Origin: Spirosoma fluviale
GTDB taxonomy: Bacteria > Bacteroidota > Bacteroidia > Cytophagales > Spirosomataceae
Direction: 5' to 3'
NCBI RefSeq assembly: GCF_900230225.1
Contig: NZ_OCNH01000001.1
Coordinates: forward strand, 310,001 to 374,000
Length of the DNA stretch: 64,000 bases
How positions within the stretch are numbered: position 1 is the first letter of the stretch; the number at the start of each line of letters is the position of its first letter. This document shows positions 10,148-18,686 of the stretch, one piece after another. Below the pieces are notes generated by a model. The model did no database searches and was not told where the DNA came from. It saw only the letters and a list, made by a program, of their open reading frames with translations. Both the position numbers and the translations under genes were made by a program.

Positions 10148-10480
10148 TTAATCATCTTTCAGCAGTTGTAATAAATCGTCCAGTTCACCCTCAGATAGTG
10201 TATTCCGTTCGGCTTTGTCATAGATAAAAGATAGGATAATCGTCTCATCTATTATCTTGACATACGTGATGACGCGTGCTACGCCTGATTTGCCAGTGCG
10301 TTTTGAGGTAATTTCAAGCCTTACTTTGTATAAATTGTTGCCCAGTGATTTACCCAGTGTGGGATTGTTCGTCAACTCTTGGCTTAAACGTATTAAATCG
10401 GCTTTAATAGACGAGTACTTTTTAGCTAGCCGTTTCAACTGTTTATCAAAAACGGATAACGTCAGGATTTCATAACTCAT
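10148..10480 (-). CDS. RelE/ParE-superfamily toxin
   Basis: The protein has 110 residues. It opens with YEILTLSVFDKQLKRLAKKY and has the central NNLYKVRLEI strand, a basic loop (SKRTGKSGVARVITY), then IILSFIYDKAERNTLS. This order of helices, strand and basic residues is that of RelE/HigB-type ribosome-dependent mRNA interferases. Its start overlaps the end of the upstream antitoxin gene by 11 bases, so the two are co-translated. The stop codon abuts a clpB-like 3' fragment. Target and activity are inferred from family membership only. Confidence 0.82.
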   Translation of the reverse strand: MSYEILTLSVFDKQLKRLAKKYSSIKADLIRLSQELTNNPTLGKSLGNNLYKVRLEITSKRTGKSGVARVITYVKIIDETIILSFIYDKAERNTLSEGELDDLLQLLKDD

Positions 10481-10703
10481 TGAGCAGATCGGCTAAAGGC
10501 CGCGCTTGTTTAGTCCCTTGTTCAACGGCTTTTAGTTCCTGAATAGCTTCTTTCAACTCAGTAATCAGTTGCTCTTTCGTTGGCTCACCGATTTCATACT
10601 GTTCCAGATCAGCATACTGCTTCTTAAGCTCTTTCCAATCGGGCATTGGAATAAAAATACCAGTTGGATTTCCCTTGCTATCGTGAATGACTTGCAAATT
10701 CAT
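10470..10703 (-). CDS. Antitoxin of the RelE-type pair
   Basis: The protein has 77 residues and is encoded directly upstream of, and overlapping, the toxin gene. The N-terminal beta segment (NLQVIHDSKGNPTGIFIPMPDW) resembles Phd/YefM-like or RelB-like antitoxins. The remainder is an acidic helix (LKEAIQELKAVEQG) ending in an Ala/Leu-rich tail likely to wrap the toxin. It lies 135 bases downstream of clpB on the same strand, after that gene's terminator. Autoregulation by the pair is usual in such systems, but no operator is evident here. Confidence 0.78.
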   Translation of the reverse strand: MNLQVIHDSKGNPTGIFIPMPDWKELKKQYADLEQYEIGEPTKEQLITELKEAIQELKAVEQGTKQARPLADLLNEL

Positions 10704-10787
10704 GGCTTCGTGTATTTATTCAAATATAAAAAGGAATGACGAGGCTGCCAATTAAGAGTGTTGATCACGGAAATATACAGATATAAC

Positions 10788-10825
10788 AAGAAAGCCCGGC
10801 CACTTCGCAGGAGCCGGGCTTTCTT
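10788..10825. terminator. clpB terminator hairpin
   Basis: Arms aagaaagcccggc and gccgggctttctt enclose a 12-base loop immediately 3' of clpB. The hairpin is A/T-flanked on both sides, so it can work in either direction. Confidence 0.75.
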
Positions 10826-10838
10826 ATCTGGAAATCAC

Positions 10839-13460
10839 TTACAATTCAATCTCAGCATCCAGATTGGTGAAGGCAATTTCGCCGTCGTGGGTCAACTCCA
10901 TGAGCACCACTGAGTCTTTCTTGACCTCGCCCGAAAGAATACTCTTCGAGAGTTCGTTAAGGATTCGGCGTTGCAGTACCCGTTTCAGCGGACGGGCACC
11001 AAACTGCGGGTCGAACCCTTCTTCGCCGAGTTTGGTTAGCGCTTCGTCCGTCGCGTCGAGCTGGATGCCGTTTTCAGCTAACCGCTGCTTGATCTGGCGG
11101 AACTGAATATCAACGATCTTGCGAATGTTGGCTTTGGTCAGCGGCTCGAACATCACAATTTCGTCAATCCGGTTCAGGAACTCGGGGCGGATGGTTTGTT
11201 TTAGCAATTCCATCACCGCCGACTTCGCTTCTTCCAGCACCAGCGTGTGGTTCCAGCCTTCGTCTTCGGCAAACTTCTCCTGAATTAGGTGACTGCCAAT
11301 GTTGGAGGTCATGATGATGATCGTGTTCTTGAAGTTCGCCACACGGCCTTTGTTGTCCGTCAGACGCCCTTCGTCGAGCACTTGCAGCAAGATGTTCCAA
11401 ACATCGGGGTGTGCTTTCTCAATTTCGTCCAGTAACACTACTGAGTACGGTTTCCGACGGACAGCTTCGGTCAATTGACCGCCTTCGTCGTAACCTACAT
11501 AGCCCGGAGGAGCACCAATCAGCCGACTAACAGCGTGGCGTTCCTGGTATTCCGACATGTCGATCCGCACCAGCGCGTTCTCGTCGTTGAACAGGTATTC
11601 GGCCAGCGTCCGGGCTACTTCGGTCTTACCGACGCCGGTTGTGCCGAGGAAGATAAACGAACCGATTGGTCGTTTGGGGTCCTGCATGCCGGCCCGGCTT
11701 CGACGAACGGCATCGGCCACAACTTCAATGGCTTCAGCTTGTCCGGCTACGCGTTTGCCCAGTTCTTTTTCCAGATTGAGCAGTTTCTCGCGATCGCTTT
11801 GCAGCATTTTCGAGACAGGAATGCCCGTCCATTTGGCCACTACTTCGGCAATGTCCTCGGCGGTAACCTCTTCCTGCATCATCCTGTCGGACGAATCCTT
11901 GTCATTCCCTTCTTTCGAGAGCGCGTTCAGTTTGTTCTCGATTTCGGGGATACGACCGTAACGGATTTCAGCTACTTTACCATAATCACCGGTTCGTTCG
12001 GCTTGTTCGGCTTCGAAGCGTAACTGATCGAGTTGCTCTTTAAGCGTTCGCCCTTCGTTGACCGATGCCTTTTCGGTTTCCCAGCGGGCTTTGAGGTCGT
12101 TCCGTTGTTCGCTCAGGTCTTCGATCTGCTTGTTGAGGACGGTTTCTTTTTCCTTGTCGTTTTCACGACGGATGGCTTCTCGCTCAATCTCAAGCTGCAT
12201 GATGCGCCGGTTCAGCTCGTCGAGCTCTTCGGGAACCGAGTCCATTTCCAGACGAAGTTTGGCAGCTGCCTCATCCATAAGGTCGATGGCTTTATCCGGC
12301 AGAAAGCGGTCGGTGATGTAGCGCGTCGAAAGTTCAACGGCCGCGATTACCGCATCGTCTTTAATCCGAACGCCGTGGTGGAGTTCGTACTTGTCCTTGA
12401 TACCGCGAAGAATCGAAATGGCATCGGGCATGTCGGGTTCATCAACGACAACGGCCTGGAAACGGCGTTCAAGGGCTTTATCTTTCTCGATGTATTTCTG
12501 GTATTCCTTCAGCGTGGTGGCACCAATGGTGTGTAACTCACCGCGCGACAGGGCCGGTTTCAGCAGGTTAGCCGCATCCATAGCACCTTCGCCACCGGCT
12601 CCGGCACCAACAAGCGTATGGATTTCGTCGATAAAGAGAATGATCTCACCGTCCGAATCCGTCACTTCTTTAATAACGGCTTTCAAACGTTCCTCGAACT
12701 CACCTTTATACTTGGCACCCGCAATGAGCAGACCCATGTCGAGCGAGACGATGGTTTTAGATTTCAGGTTTTCCGGAACGTCGCCCGATACAATACGCTG
12801 GGCGAGTCCTTCTACGATAGCAGTTTTACCGACGCCCGGCTCACCAAGCAGGATCGGATTGTTTTTGGTACGGCGACTCAGGATTTGCAGTACCCGCCGG
12901 ATCTCTTCATCGCGGCCAATCACCGGGTCAATTTTACCCGTGCGGGCGCGTTCGTTCAGGTTAACGCTGAACCGTTCCAGGGATTGATATTTAGCTTCTG
13001 CGTTCTGGTCTTTCACCGAATTTCCTTTTCTAAGTTCCTTTATGGCCGCTTTCGTTTGTTTCTCGTTGAAACCGGCATCTTTTAACAAGGTCGCAATTTG
13101 ATCTTTACCGCCCATAAGTCCCAGCAACATCAGCTCGACGCTCACAAATTCGTCGCCGAACTCTTTGGTGTAACTGGTGGCTTTGGCAAAAGCAGCGGCT
13201 GTATCGTTGCTCAGGTAGACACCATTGGTACCGCCCGATACTTTGGGGTAGGTAGTTAAAATGGCCTGTAGAGCAGCAGTGGTATTCTGTAGATTAACAT
13301 CGGTCTTTTTGGCGATAAAACCGACAACATTCTCATCTTCCGACAGAATAGCCTGAAGCAGGTGCCCCGTTTCAATAGCTTGCTGGCCGTTGCCGAGGGC
13401 AATCTCCGATGCCTTCTGCACGACCTCCTGGGCTTTTATGGTGTAATTTTTAAAGTCCAT
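10839..13460 (-). CDS. clpB: ATP-dependent disaggregase ClpB
   Basis: The protein has 873 residues from the ATG at 13460 ([15 protein letters not shown]); the longer frame adds 21 residues that lie in the leader. The order is the N-terminal Clp repeat domain (1-145), AAA+ module 1 with Walker A GEPGVGKT near residue 207, the coiled-coil middle domain (about 400-530), and AAA+ module 2 with GTTGVGKT near 607, ending in the small C-terminal domain. It resolves protein aggregates with DnaK. A RelE-type TA pair and a second, diverged clpB end lie just downstream. No clear CIRCE or sigma-32 site was seen; a possible -7 (ATGATTTG) lies about 65 bases upstream. Confidence 0.97.
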   Translation of the reverse strand: MDFKNYTIKAQEVVQKASEIALGNGQQAIETGHLLQAILSEDENVVGFIAKKTDVNLQNTTAALQAILTTYPKVSGGTNGVYLSNDTAAAFAKATSYTKEFGDEFVSVELMLLGLMGGKDQIATLLKDAGFNEKQTKAAIKELRKGNSVKDQNAEAKYQSLERFSVNLNERARTGKIDPVIGRDEEIRRVLQILSRRTKNNPILLGEPGVGKTAIVEGLAQRIVSGDVPENLKSKTIVSLDMGLLIAGAKYKGEFEERLKAVIKEVTDSDGEIILFIDEIHTLVGAGAGGEGAMDAANLLKPALSRGELHTIGATTLKEYQKYIEKDKALERRFQAVVVDEPDMPDAISILRGIKDKYELHHGVRIKDDAVIAAVELSTRYITDRFLPDKAIDLMDEAAAKLRLEMDSVPEELDELNRRIMQLEIEREAIRRENDKEKETVLNKQIEDLSEQRNDLKARWETEKASVNEGRTLKEQLDQLRFEAEQAERTGDYGKVAEIRYGRIPEIENKLNALSKEGNDKDSSDRMMQEEVTAEDIAEVVAKWTGIPVSKMLQSDREKLLNLEKELGKRVAGQAEAIEVVADAVRRSRAGMQDPKRPIGSFIFLGTTGVGKTEVARTLAEYLFNDENALVRIDMSEYQERHAVSRLIGAPPGYVGYDEGGQLTEAVRRKPYSVVLLDEIEKAHPDVWNILLQVLDEGRLTDNKGRVANFKNTIIIMTSNIGSHLIQEKFAEDEGWNHTLVLEEAKSAVMELLKQTIRPEFLNRIDEIVMFEPLTKANIRKIVDIQFRQIKQRLAENGIQLDATDEALTKLGEEGFDPQFGARPLKRVLQRRILNELSKSILSGEVKKDSVVLMELTHDGEIAFTNLDAEIEL

Positions 13461-13820
13461 GACGGTAGTTAGGTTGTTCGCTGTTGCGATTGGGTTATTG
13501 ACTGTATGACTACCTAGTAACAAATCATGTACCGGGCTGGTTTTCGGGACAATTTGGCTGGAAAAACGCGATTTTTAGTCAGGAATGCGCCATTTTGGCG
13601 TTTTTCTATCGAACAGGTCTATAAAACCGGAAATAACGGCGGAGAGCCTTAGTAAGTCGTTAATAGTAGGTGCGGCTGTACAAATCCAGCGGTTTAATTG
13701 CCCTTCTTGAGGTAGGATGATAAGGTCAAATTTCCCAATTAATAGAAGAACATGACCTGCAACAGAGTCACGTAGTGGCGTCCTGTCAATAGAAACGATG
13801 CATTAGGGCTACGTTTTCAA

Positions 13821-13936
13821 AGCCCCGTTAGGGGCGACCTACTCTATGGCATACTTTTGCCTAGGTCGCCCCTGACGGGGCTGGGGAGAGAATAAAGGTT
13901 TTTTCGTCTATTAACAGGCCACCCCTAACGGGGTTA
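13821..13936. repeat. REP-like palindrome cluster
   Basis: Arms agccccgttaggggcgacct (13821-13840) and its complement at 13863-13882 match at 19 of 20 bases, with a 22-base loop. Each arm carries its own inner palindrome (ccccgttagggg). A third partial copy (ccacccctaacggggtt) lies at 13919-13936. The form is that of a mobile REP/BIME-type intergenic element. No RAYT transposase is present in this window. Confidence 0.65.
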
Positions 13937-13955
13937 TCCAAAAAAATAGTCATCC

Positions 13956-14033
13956 AGGACTTTCGCTTAGGCCCGCGCCACGGTTACCCCAGACTCACAA
14001 TATAACCGTGGCACGGGTCAAAGCAAAAGTCCT
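13956..14033. repeat. Imperfect inverted repeat
   Basis: Left arm 13956-13986 and right arm 14002-14033 pair over about 30 bases with a few mismatches and one-base bulges. The perfect core is gccacggtta / taaccgtggc. There is no T-tract. The role is unknown. Confidence 0.5.
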
Positions 14034-14044
14034 ATCATCAAAAA

Positions 14045-14071
14045 AACCGCCCTGTTTTCGCAAGGCGGCTT
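14045..14071 (-). terminator. Hairpin terminator of the TspO-like gene
   Basis: Stem aaccgcc / ggcggctt with a 12-base loop. On the minus strand it is followed by a run of T residues. It lies directly 3' of the stop codon at 14077. Confidence 0.6.
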
Positions 14072-14076
14072 TACAG

Positions 14077-15027
14077 TTAATCGAGCCCTTCGGCTTCTAT
14101 AGGCTTCATCCGTTCCCGGGCAATTTCTGCCTGATGAGGCTCCCAGGTTTCGACGGGTCCCGAAATTACTTCGGCTTCTACATCGTCAACAACCCGTTGG
14201 CCATAGTCATGGAATTTCCCTTTGGGGAGCCAATACGCCAGTAGTCCAACGTAGGCAGCGGCCAGCATGGCTGCCGTCCAGCCGACAATGGGCTCTTTCG
14301 TCCACTGACGGGTTGCTATACCGCCAAAGCCCGCAACGAAGGGTACCATATACCAGGGGTCATTCAGTCGATTCGCAATGAGGTAACCGGCTCCAGCGGT
14401 GGCGCTCAGAATCCCCGCCGAAACGGGTTCATCACGCTCCTCGTCGGGCTCCCAGGCATTCAGCGTCAGGATGGTATTTGGCGTACCAACAACCGTTGCT
14501 GCAGTGAGCCAGCCTGCGTATAAACTGACCGGGATACGAAGATATTTCTCTGGACCAGACACCTCGGTTTTGCCAATTTCAAGGCTTTGGTGAAGGCCTA
14601 AAGCCGCTGGTAGATTAAACTTCGTTGTCAGATCGGAAATGACAATGCTTTGGGGATCATTCTGGGAGAAGTACCGGCCGAAAATAGCATTAAGCGTCCA
14701 GCTGGCCAGCCACCAGGGCAATGCCTTCTTATAACGCGGGTTGTTTTCCTGCGAAGGCAAGGCCTGATGAACCATCAATGCCGCCAGACCTGAATAGATA
14801 GTTGACCAAACCACGCCAAACGCCCAGCCAGCAGGCACGATCATATTTTTCTCAAATACGTTCTCGTACTCTATGGGCACGTCATATTCATATTCAGACC
14901 CACTTTGGTCGGCCTCATGACGCGCCTTGCTCTGCTGCCGCGACCGGCTGCTGGATGTTGTTGTGTAAATGATGGTGCCCACGGCGAACACGGCTGCGGC
15001 AATTCGCCAAAGTGATGAGTTTTTCAT
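14077..15027 (-). CDS. TspO/MBR-like tryptophan-rich membrane protein
   Basis: The protein has 316 residues. An N-terminal membrane segment (residues 7-24) is followed by a Ser/Arg/Glu-rich stretch and then a set of hydrophobic helices. The block NMIVPAGWAFGVVWSTIYSGL near residue 62 matches the TspO helix motif (PxGWxFxxVWxxIY). Later Trp-rich helices (WWLASWTLNAIFGRYF, PWYMVPFVAGFGGI) fit the broader tryptophan-rich sensory/permease-like family, and the protein is about twice the length of classical TspO. Bacterial TspO binds tetrapyrroles. A ligand is not claimed here. It lies 83 bases after a membrane-anchored SDR gene in the same orientation. Confidence 0.75.
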   Translation of the reverse strand: MKNSSLWRIAAAVFAVGTIIYTTTSSSRSRQQSKARHEADQSGSEYEYDVPIEYENVFEKNMIVPAGWAFGVVWSTIYSGLAALMVHQALPSQENNPRYKKALPWWLASWTLNAIFGRYFSQNDPQSIVISDLTTKFNLPAALGLHQSLEIGKTEVSGPEKYLRIPVSLYAGWLTAATVVGTPNTILTLNAWEPDEERDEPVSAGILSATAGAGYLIANRLNDPWYMVPFVAGFGGIATRQWTKEPIVGWTAAMLAAAYVGLLAYWLPKGKFHDYGQRVVDDVEAEVISGPVETWEPHQAEIARERMKPIEAEGLD

Positions 15028-15110
15028 GATATGTTGAGTCTGAAATAAGGAGACCCAATAAGCCCGGACAGGTGCTTATTGGGTCAATAAAATTAGACAT
15101 CCGGTTTACT

Positions 15111-16193
15111 TTAGGCGGTTGCTTCTTCCAGCATTTCCTCTTCCTTATGCGCAAATTTTTCTGCTTTACCTTTCGTGGTCTGGTAGGCATCTACAACGCT
15201 ATGGGCTACTTTGTCGAACACCGACGACAGGGTGTTGGACAGCGCATCACCTGCCGATTTTGCTTTGTATTTATACCGTACCTTGTCGTACGGGCTGGCG
15301 TTTTTGTAGCCAATTGTCAACGCGATACCTGCAATGACGGCAATCCCGAAGCCGATTCCCCACGCAAGCGAAATGGTTGGTTCTTTTTCTTCCGGTTCCG
15401 GTTTTTGCGACATCTTATCGCGCATCAGAGCCGCCAACGCTTCCTGCGGAGCTACATACGCCATTACTTCGTACGATTTGTTTTTCAGACCGCCGGGTAC
15501 AACCTTAGGTTTACCCGCCATGAGGGCGTCGTAGCCCGCTTTTGCAACCATGACGGGGTCTTGTAACTCGTCGGTTATTTTCGTGTTCTCGGCATTTGCC
15601 TTATTAAAGAAATCGGTATCGGTTGCGTTGGGTAGCAGGGCCGTGATGCTTACGTTCGTGTCTTTCAGCTCATTAACCAGCGACTGTGTGAAGTTGTAGA
15701 CATACGCTTTCGTACCGGCATAGACAGCCATCAACGGCGAAGGGGTAATCGACAAAAGCGAGGCCAGATTCAGAATTTTACCTTCATTACGAGCCAGCAT
15801 ATCGTACAGAAACAGCTTGGTCATCTGCGTCAGCGACAGCACGTTGAGGTGAATCATCGACTTTTCCCGCTCCCAGTCGGTATCCGTTGCGAACAGGCCA
15901 TATAGACCAACCCCCGCATCATTAACTAGTACATTAACCGTAATCCCTTTTGCTTTTACCTGGTTGTACACATCCTGAGCGGCATCCTCCTGCGAAAGGT
16001 CTTTCGTAATGACAGTGACCTGATCGGTACCGTAGTTGCTTTTGAAGACTTCGCCCAGTCGGTCGAGTTTTTCGTCGCTGCGGCCTACTAAAACCAGGTT
16101 ATAGCCATCCTGTGCGAAAAGTTTGGCGAGTTCCTGACCAATGCCGCTGGAGGCACCGGTAATCAGGGCAGTCTTTCCTGTTTCTGAGTTCAT
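15111..16193 (-). CDS. SDR-family oxidoreductase with C-terminal membrane anchor
   Basis: The protein has 360 residues. Residues 8-260 are a classical short-chain dehydrogenase: the NAD(P) loop TGASSGIG at 12-19, NDAGVGLYG, and the catalytic Tyr-x-x-x-Lys in YAGTKAYV near 155. Uncommonly for the family, there follows a Glu/Pro linker (about 262-272), one strong membrane helix (ISLAWGIGFGIAVIAGIAL) and a charged tail of about 60 residues ending KEEEMLEEATA. The catalytic domain is thus tethered to the inner membrane. The TspO-like gene is next downstream and may share a membrane substrate. That link is a guess. Confidence 0.85.
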   Translation of the reverse strand: MNSETGKTALITGASSGIGQELAKLFAQDGYNLVLVGRSDEKLDRLGEVFKSNYGTDQVTVITKDLSQEDAAQDVYNQVKAKGITVNVLVNDAGVGLYGLFATDTDWEREKSMIHLNVLSLTQMTKLFLYDMLARNEGKILNLASLLSITPSPLMAVYAGTKAYVYNFTQSLVNELKDTNVSITALLPNATDTDFFNKANAENTKITDELQDPVMVAKAGYDALMAGKPKVVPGGLKNKSYEVMAYVAPQEALAALMRDKMSQKPEPEEKEPTISLAWGIGFGIAVIAGIALTIGYKNASPYDKVRYKYKAKSAGDALSNTLSSVFDKVAHSVVDAYQTTKGKAEKFAHKEEEMLEEATA

Positions 16194-16351
16194 AATCTAG
16201 TGTTGGTTAGTGAGTACACACTTCCCCTAAGGAACTGCAACCAGCGAAAGTTGTTTTGACCATCTCCTGTTTACCCACAAGCCGTAGTCAAATTTTTGGG
16301 CACAAAAAGGGGTTGCCCAACGTTCTACTTACACGTACAGATCATGATGTT

Positions 16352-16915
16352 ATGAAAACGATACAAGGGTTTATTTTGCTGTTAATGATGGGCGTAACCG
16401 CCTGTTCGCCCTACCGCATTGTGCGAAATGAACGCGACAATGCGGCCCCCTGGACTACCTACCGAACCTTTTCGTTTGTGGATACCAGCCGGGTTGATCC
16501 CGCGCCGGGAACGATTGAGTACCGTTCAGCGATGGAGCAGGTCAAACGAGCCGTAACGACCGAGTTGACGAAGCGGGGGTATCGGCCAGTGGGCGACAAT
16601 CGTGCTGCCGGGCAACCGGATCTGCTGGTAAATATTGGCGCGGTGGTGAATGAGAAAACACAAACCCGCCAGACAACTATTTATGAAGCTCCCCGGTATA
16701 TTGGCCAGTATCGCTATCACTGGCAGAGTCAGGATGTGCCGGTTGGTACGTACCGGGAAGGTACGCTTAGCATACATATTGTTGATGCCCGAAAAGAGAA
16801 TCTTATCTGGGATGCTGCGGTATTGAGTGTGCTGGGTAAAAAGGGCGTCACTTCCGCTCAGATCGACGAAGCGGTTGGTAAGGTATTTACCAAGTTTCCG
16901 GTAGAAAACTCCTAA
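16352..16915 (+). CDS. DUF4136-like lipoprotein
   Basis: The protein has 187 residues from the ATG at 16352; an in-frame extension of 32 residues lacks a signal and is not used. The leader MKTIQGFILLLMMGVTACS carries a lipobox (VTAC). The mature domain has TTYRTFSFVD, an AVTTELTKRGYRPV helix, DLLVNIGAVVNEKTQTR, and a C-terminal strand pair (EGTLSIHIVDARKENLIWDAAV). These blocks are characteristic of DUF4136, an outer-membrane-associated family of unknown role. It is convergent with the OmpA-like gene and ends at a strong hairpin. Confidence 0.82.
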   Translation: MKTIQGFILLLMMGVTACSPYRIVRNERDNAAPWTTYRTFSFVDTSRVDPAPGTIEYRSAMEQVKRAVTTELTKRGYRPVGDNRAAGQPDLLVNIGAVVNEKTQTRQTTIYEAPRYIGQYRYHWQSQDVPVGTYREGTLSIHIVDARKENLIWDAAVLSVLGKKGVTSAQIDEAVGKVFTKFPVENS

Positions 16916-16952
16916 CAAGATGGCGGCCCACTCAGTGGGCCGCCATCTTGTT
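16914..16952. terminator. Bidirectional hairpin terminator
   Basis: Perfect 19-base arms (aacaagatggcggcccact) around a single base, shared by the convergent DUF4136-like and DUF937-OmpA genes. It overlaps the stop codon of the first. Confidence 0.75.
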
Positions 16953-16976
16953 AACCGGCTTTTGTTAAAGTGGCTG

Positions 16977-18314
16977 TTACTTGACAACAACTCGCATCAC
17001 GATCTTGCGCATACTTGGTTTAGGAATACGCGATGTATCAGTTCGCATAACACCTGTTCCGCGCCCAATAGCGTCAACGCGCTGGAAGTTAATGCCCGAT
17101 GTAATCAACTGCTGCTTGATCAAATTTACCCGTTTAAACGACAGCCCTTTGTTAGTTACGCCACCCTGTGCATCATTAGCGTAACCAACCAGTTGAATCT
17201 GTAGTTGGGGATATGTTTTTAATAAGGTCGATAATTCGTTGATGGATGTCTGCGACGTGGCTGTCATAGACAGTGAACCCGGTTGAAAGGCTATACCCGG
17301 CAACGCAAAGACCCTTCCTTTGGGTAACGTTGGATTAGTAAGATAAGGCGTCATTTCTCGGGTCAGGTTCCCGGCGGCCGCTGTTGCCGATACCGCTGTT
17401 GCCGGGGTTCCGGGGGCCGCCGTTGCCGACTTTGGGGTTGTTGCGGCTGCCTGCTCTTTAGGTACCGCCAGCGACCGGGTTACGGTATCGGCCTGAATCG
17501 TATCGCTGGTAACGGTATTAAGATCGGCTGTTTCGTCCTGTCCATCCGAGTATTTCTGGGTGTTTTGGTAGAGGTAATACCCTCCAAAAGCCAATGCCAG
17601 GGCGATTAGTATGCCAACCCCCCATTTTGTCAGCGTTCCATTATCACCATCCGAATCGTCTGTAACGTCATAAGTTATTGCCGGACGGACAGGCGCTGCC
17701 GTAGCAACAGGCTTACTGGTTACTTCGGCCGGTGTGCGCCGGGCGGGTCCGGCTGCACCAGCAACTATCTGATGAAGACCTACTTTATCGACCAGTTGGG
17801 GCATAAAGGACTCTGGCACGATGTTGACAAATGACTCCCGTTCCGTGAAAAGGGTAGCTGCCAGCCCATCGGCATCTAATTTCTGCTCTTTTACCTGTTT
17901 ACCAAGAACCTGAAGAACAATGGTTGTTGTTAAACCCAGCAGCGAAATGGCCGACGAGTTACGGATGTTGGCATACCCTGAAATCATGCTGCCTATCGAA
18001 CTCTTCATGGCAGGCAGTAGATGACTGATCACATCGTTACCCTGCGTAATGAGCATGTTCATATGAGCGGGGTCACGAAGAACAGTTGCCAGGTTATCAA
18101 GAGAAGCCCCGTCGTAACGGCCTTTTTGAATATGGTTAAATAGCTGATTGACGCCAATTTCACTGGTTGTGCGTTTCATTAACCCCCCCACAATCGTGTA
18201 CACAAGGCCATCAATGGCTTTGCTTGTTTTTTCGATAGGCTCATCGATATAGATCGCTATACGAGACAAAACCTCCGAGTTTAAAACATTAGTCAGATTA
18301 GCAAATAAATTCAT
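16977..18314 (-). CDS. DUF937 domain fused to OmpA-like domain
   Basis: The protein has 445 residues from the ATG at 18314 (MNLFANLTNVLNSEV). Residues 1-190 are an Ala/Leu/Ser-rich helical DUF937 region (LFNHIQKGRYDGASLDNLATV, SSIGSMISGYANIRNSSAISLLGL). A membrane helix follows near 230-250 (WGVGILIALALAFGGYYLY), then a Thr/Ala/Pro linker, then an OmpA C-terminal domain (GSLSMTATSQTSINELSTLL; LQIQLVGYANDAQG; RVDAIGRGTGVM) that would bind peptidoglycan. Cytoplasmic DUF937 and periplasmic OmpA would face opposite sides of the inner membrane. The function is unknown. Confidence 0.8.
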   Translation of the reverse strand: MNLFANLTNVLNSEVLSRIAIYIDEPIEKTSKAIDGLVYTIVGGLMKRTTSEIGVNQLFNHIQKGRYDGASLDNLATVLRDPAHMNMLITQGNDVISHLLPAMKSSIGSMISGYANIRNSSAISLLGLTTTIVLQVLGKQVKEQKLDADGLAATLFTERESFVNIVPESFMPQLVDKVGLHQIVAGAAGPARRTPAEVTSKPVATAAPVRPAITYDVTDDSDGDNGTLTKWGVGILIALALAFGGYYLYQNTQKYSDGQDETADLNTVTSDTIQADTVTRSLAVPKEQAAATTPKSATAAPGTPATAVSATAAAGNLTREMTPYLTNPTLPKGRVFALPGIAFQPGSLSMTATSQTSINELSTLLKTYPQLQIQLVGYANDAQGGVTNKGLSFKRVNLIKQQLITSGINFQRVDAIGRGTGVMRTDTSRIPKPSMRKIVMRVVVK

Positions 18315-18463
18315 AGGACAACGACTCAATCAGGCAAATAACAGTGCTTGTCAAGAAACACACAGCCAAAACAACACCAAGCACCTTGGGAATTTACCCT
18401 CGGGCTAAAATTAGGCAAGGTTTAGCAAAGGTTTCATATCAGGGGATTAATTAATTCCTTATT

Positions 18464-18652
18464 TCAACGCTTTGGTAACTTTTCTATAACGTCCTGATAC
18501 TCCGTTTCAATAGCGCGCAGCCGTTCCTGACAAAAGATAATCAATTCACTTGCCAATCGAATCTTTCCGGGTAGCTCATCCAGCGGAACCTGTTCATTTT
18601 CAATCTCATCAACCAGCGTGGCAAGCTGATCATACGCATCCTGATAAGTCAT
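18464..18652 (-). CDS. xseB: Exodeoxyribonuclease VII small subunit
   Basis: The protein has 62 residues, a typical short XseB. It is helical, with YQDAYDQLATLVDEIENEQVPLDEL followed by the IRLASELIIFCQERL repeat characteristic of the family. Several XseB chains bind one XseA to form the single-strand exonuclease. It lies 34 bases after xseA in the same orientation, so the two form an operon. Confidence 0.9.
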   Translation of the reverse strand: MTYQDAYDQLATLVDEIENEQVPLDELPGKIRLASELIIFCQERLRAIETEYQDVIEKLPKR

Positions 18653-18686
18653 AGTTGGTTAATGGTTGTCAGTCGGTAGTGACGAT

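Larger units (their letters stand above)
13461..14076. other. Gene-free stretch with palindromic repeats
   Basis: This gap of 616 bases holds no credible gene. Next to clpB it contains that gene's promoter region. From 13800 it is dominated by REP-like palindromes (13821-13936), followed by a large imperfect inverted repeat (13956-14033) and the hairpin 3' of the TspO-like gene. Confidence 0.6.

Noticed and set aside
11475..13085. Long open frames antisense to clpB
   Set aside because: Same cause: GC-biased third positions of the real gene. No domain seen.
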